A stretch of 5,977 bases of DNA from Chloroflexota bacterium (GTDB lineage Bacteria > Chloroflexota > Anaerolineae > Promineifilales > Promineifilaceae), in the NCBI GenBank assembly GCA_008501785.1, contig QQUD01000839.1, forward strand, positions 1 through 5,977, written 5' to 3'. Below the pieces are notes generated by a model. The model was not told the DNA's origin and did not search any database. It worked only from the letters and a program-made list of their open reading frames with translations. The stretch's first letter is position 1; every line of letters begins with the position of its first letter. Below, in pieces: positions 4,529-5,977 of this stretch. The translations under genes were made by a program, and so were the position numbers.

Positions 4529-5977
4529 CTATGGCCCTCTTCTCCTCTGCGTATAAGCGTTATTGTCTATGACACCACTATCACGAAATGTAATGCTTTG
4601 ATTTGGGTCTGCAGTAACTGTATAAGATGAAGAAGGGGGAGCATGTAACCATATCGTGTCACCTACATGAAGCCTTTTGGGCATGTTAGTACCATTATCG
4701 ATTTGAAAGGTCTCAAAATTATTAGGTGCTAATAGATGATATTTAACAATCGCAAATTGGTGTTCCCATGTAAGCCTATTGTAAATTTTGACAGTTACGG
4801 TGTTCGGTGTGGTTGAGGGTGCGGGAGGAATCGGGGATGTCCTGAAACCATAGGAGTAATATTCAATATTTTGAATCGGATCTGCTGTAATTGTATAAAA
4901 TTTACTACCAATCCATATCTTGCTACCTGCCTGTAATTGACGATTGAGGGAAACTGTATGACGCTCAACCTTATACGGCTGTTTGGCTTGAAGTCTCCAA
5001 TTGTGATGAATTGGGGAGGTGGTACTAGCGTCGGAAACAGCAGCTCTTACCTCCTCGTTCGTCATATTCGTGATGACTATTAATGGGTTGCTCGGTCCGG
5101 GTTGCGGCTGAGGTTGAGGTGTCGGAGTTGGTGACGGGCTGGTGGGGAATCCCGTTGTAGGGCTTGCAAGGACATAATAAATCGTTTGCTGTGGAACTGA
5201 CGTGATCGTGTACGTTTGTCCACCAAAGCTGATCACGTCACCCGGTGAGCCTGCGACGGTTTGATCTTGCCCAGCTAAGATTGTCGTTGGCGATGTGCCC
5301 GTCCCAACGACAACGTTGATAGCCCCGGCAGACCTATTCTGGATAGTCACCTGAGGGAGCGTAGCCGATGGGGGTGGGCTGGTGGTGAACCCTGTTGCAG
5401 GGTCGTAATAAACAGTTTGCGTTGGAGCTGGTGTAATTGTGTACATATGGCCAGCATAGCTGATCACGTCACCTGGTGAACCTGTGACGGTTTGATCAGT
5501 TTGGGGTTGGATTTGCGTTGGCGACGTGCCTGTTCCCACGATGACATTAATAGCCCCCGTAGACAAGTTGTGGATGGTCACTTGGGGAAGATTTGTCGTA
5601 GGCGGGCAGGTAGTGAAACCGGTTGAAGGATTGTAGTAAATCGTTTGCTGGGGAAATGAAGTGATCGTGTAGGTATGGCTGCCATTACTTAACTGTACTC
5701 CCGGTAAGCCTGGGACGGTTTTATTAGCTTGGGGTTGGATTTGAGTTGAAGGATTACCAGACCCCGCTGCGACATTGATAGTCCCAGCCGATTTATTGTG
5801 GATGGTCACTAGTGCAGGGGGTGATGCTGGCCAACATGGTTGAGAAGGTGTTTGCGGCCAATTTCCAGTAGCTTGGTTTGCATTTGAGACGGGGGTCAGT
5901 TTAATATTTTGAATATATGAATATGCCACGTTTTGTTCGTTGCTATTATATGTACGAATGCCGATACAATACATATC
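4529..5977 (-). CDS. Modular repeat protein of unknown function, 5' end outside window
   Basis: I do not recognise a named family. The frame is open to the right edge (one codon, Asp, precedes the Met at 5974-5972), so the real start is probably further upstream and any signal peptide is not visible. Numbering from that Met, 481 residues are seen. Residues 1-30 look like the end of a preceding beta-sandwich domain (IQNIKLTPV). Five units follow: 56-131, 132-208, 209-298, 299-391 and 392-481. The first three are close copies starting VTI[HQ]N.S.G.INV and ending YTIT..P.QT[IV]YY; the last two are divergent but keep YT[IV]TADP.Q. Proline/threonine linkers join units, the longest at about 277-298 with alternating T-P and Q-P. 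The composition (Thr, Pro, Gly, Asn; few charges until the end) suggests a secreted or surface protein, but this is inference. The C-terminus ends QRRRGP without an anchor or sorting motif. Confidence 0.8.
   Translation of the reverse strand, partial: DMYCIGIRTYNSNEQNVAYSYIQNIKLTPVSNANQATGNWPQTPSQPCWPASPPALVTIHNKSAGTINVAAGSGNPSTQIQPQANKTVPGLPGVQLSNGSHTYTITSFPQQTIYYNPSTGFTTCPPTTNLPQVTIHNLSTGAINVIVGTGTSPTQIQPQTDQTVTGSPGDVISYAGHMYTITPAPTQTVYYDPATGFTTSPPPSATLPQVTIQNRSAGAINVVVGTGTSPTTILAGQDQTVAGSPGDVISFGGQTYTITSVPQQTIYYVLASPTTGFPTSPSPTPTPQPQPQPGPSNPLIVITNMTNEEVRAAVSDASTTSPIHHNWRLQAKQPYKVERHTVSLNRQLQAGSKIWIGSKFYTITADPIQNIEYYSYGFRTSPIPPAPSTTPNTVTVKIYNRLTWEHQFAIVKYHLLAPNNFETFQIDNGTNMPKRLHVGDTIWLHAPPSSSYTVTADPNQSITFRDSGVIDNNAYTQRRRGP
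4532..5080 (-). repeat. Two diverged copies of the same protein module
   Basis: Residues 299-391 (5080-4802) and 392-481 (4801-4532) keep the unit pattern at protein level: an opening beta strand, a middle G(S/D)xIW.....YT[IV]TADP.Q.I strand pair, and a linker. They show no obvious nucleotide identity to the first three units. They have longer insertions and more charged residues. Confidence 0.6.
5081..5809 (-). repeat. Three tandem near-identical coding repeats (about 228-231 bp cores)
   Basis: Units at 5809-5582, 5581-5351 and 5350-5081 (the last including a proline-rich linker) encode the first three copies of the 76-77 residue module. Copies two and three are also close at DNA level: the 36-base blocks at 5231-5266 and 5462-5497 differ at only three positions and are exactly 231 bases (77 codons) apart. 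Two of those three changes are silent. This suggests recent unit duplication or gene conversion. Confidence 0.85.

Overview
The window looks like an accessory, mobile-DNA-rich stretch of a bacterial genome, with every convincing gene on the minus strand. The host cannot be named. No rRNA, tRNA or housekeeping gene is present. IS91-type elements, integron gene cassettes and restriction-modification (RM) modules all move horizontally, so they say little about the host. By eye the RM genes are more AT-rich than the flanking insertion sequence and repeat-protein gene, which suggests a different origin.

Reading in the direction of transcription (right to left): (1) 5977-4529 is the 3' part of a gene for a modular protein with five copies of a 75-95 residue beta-rich unit ending in a Y-T-[IV]-T...P-x-Q motif. 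Its 5' end lies outside the window and its function is unknown. (2) 4528-4274 has no recognised gene but holds an 11-bp inverted repeat. (3) 4273-4225 is an attC-like integron recombination site with good R'', L'' and L' boxes and a degenerate R'. (4) 4142-3006 encodes a C5-cytosine DNA methyltransferase. It overlaps by 37 nt the gene 3042-1948, which encodes a NotI-family restriction endonuclease with four conserved-type cysteines. (5) 1953-1903 is a second, better attC-like site in the same orientation; the endonuclease stop codon lies inside its R'' box. (6) 1902-1 is an IS91-family element. It carries a XerC/D-like tyrosine recombinase gene overlapping by 7 nt a Y2/HUH rolling-circle transposase gene that runs off the left edge.

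The main interpretation is that the methyltransferase and endonuclease form a complete type II RM system carried as a two-gene integron cassette. The cassette lies between two attC-like sites, and an IS91-family element starts immediately after the downstream site. The RM pair would work as modification plus cleavage of the same sequence, probably a rare GC-rich palindrome if it follows NotI; the specificity cannot be read from the sequence. The tyrosine recombinase is not an integron integrase (no IntI-specific insertion is seen), so any cassette movement would need an IntI encoded elsewhere.
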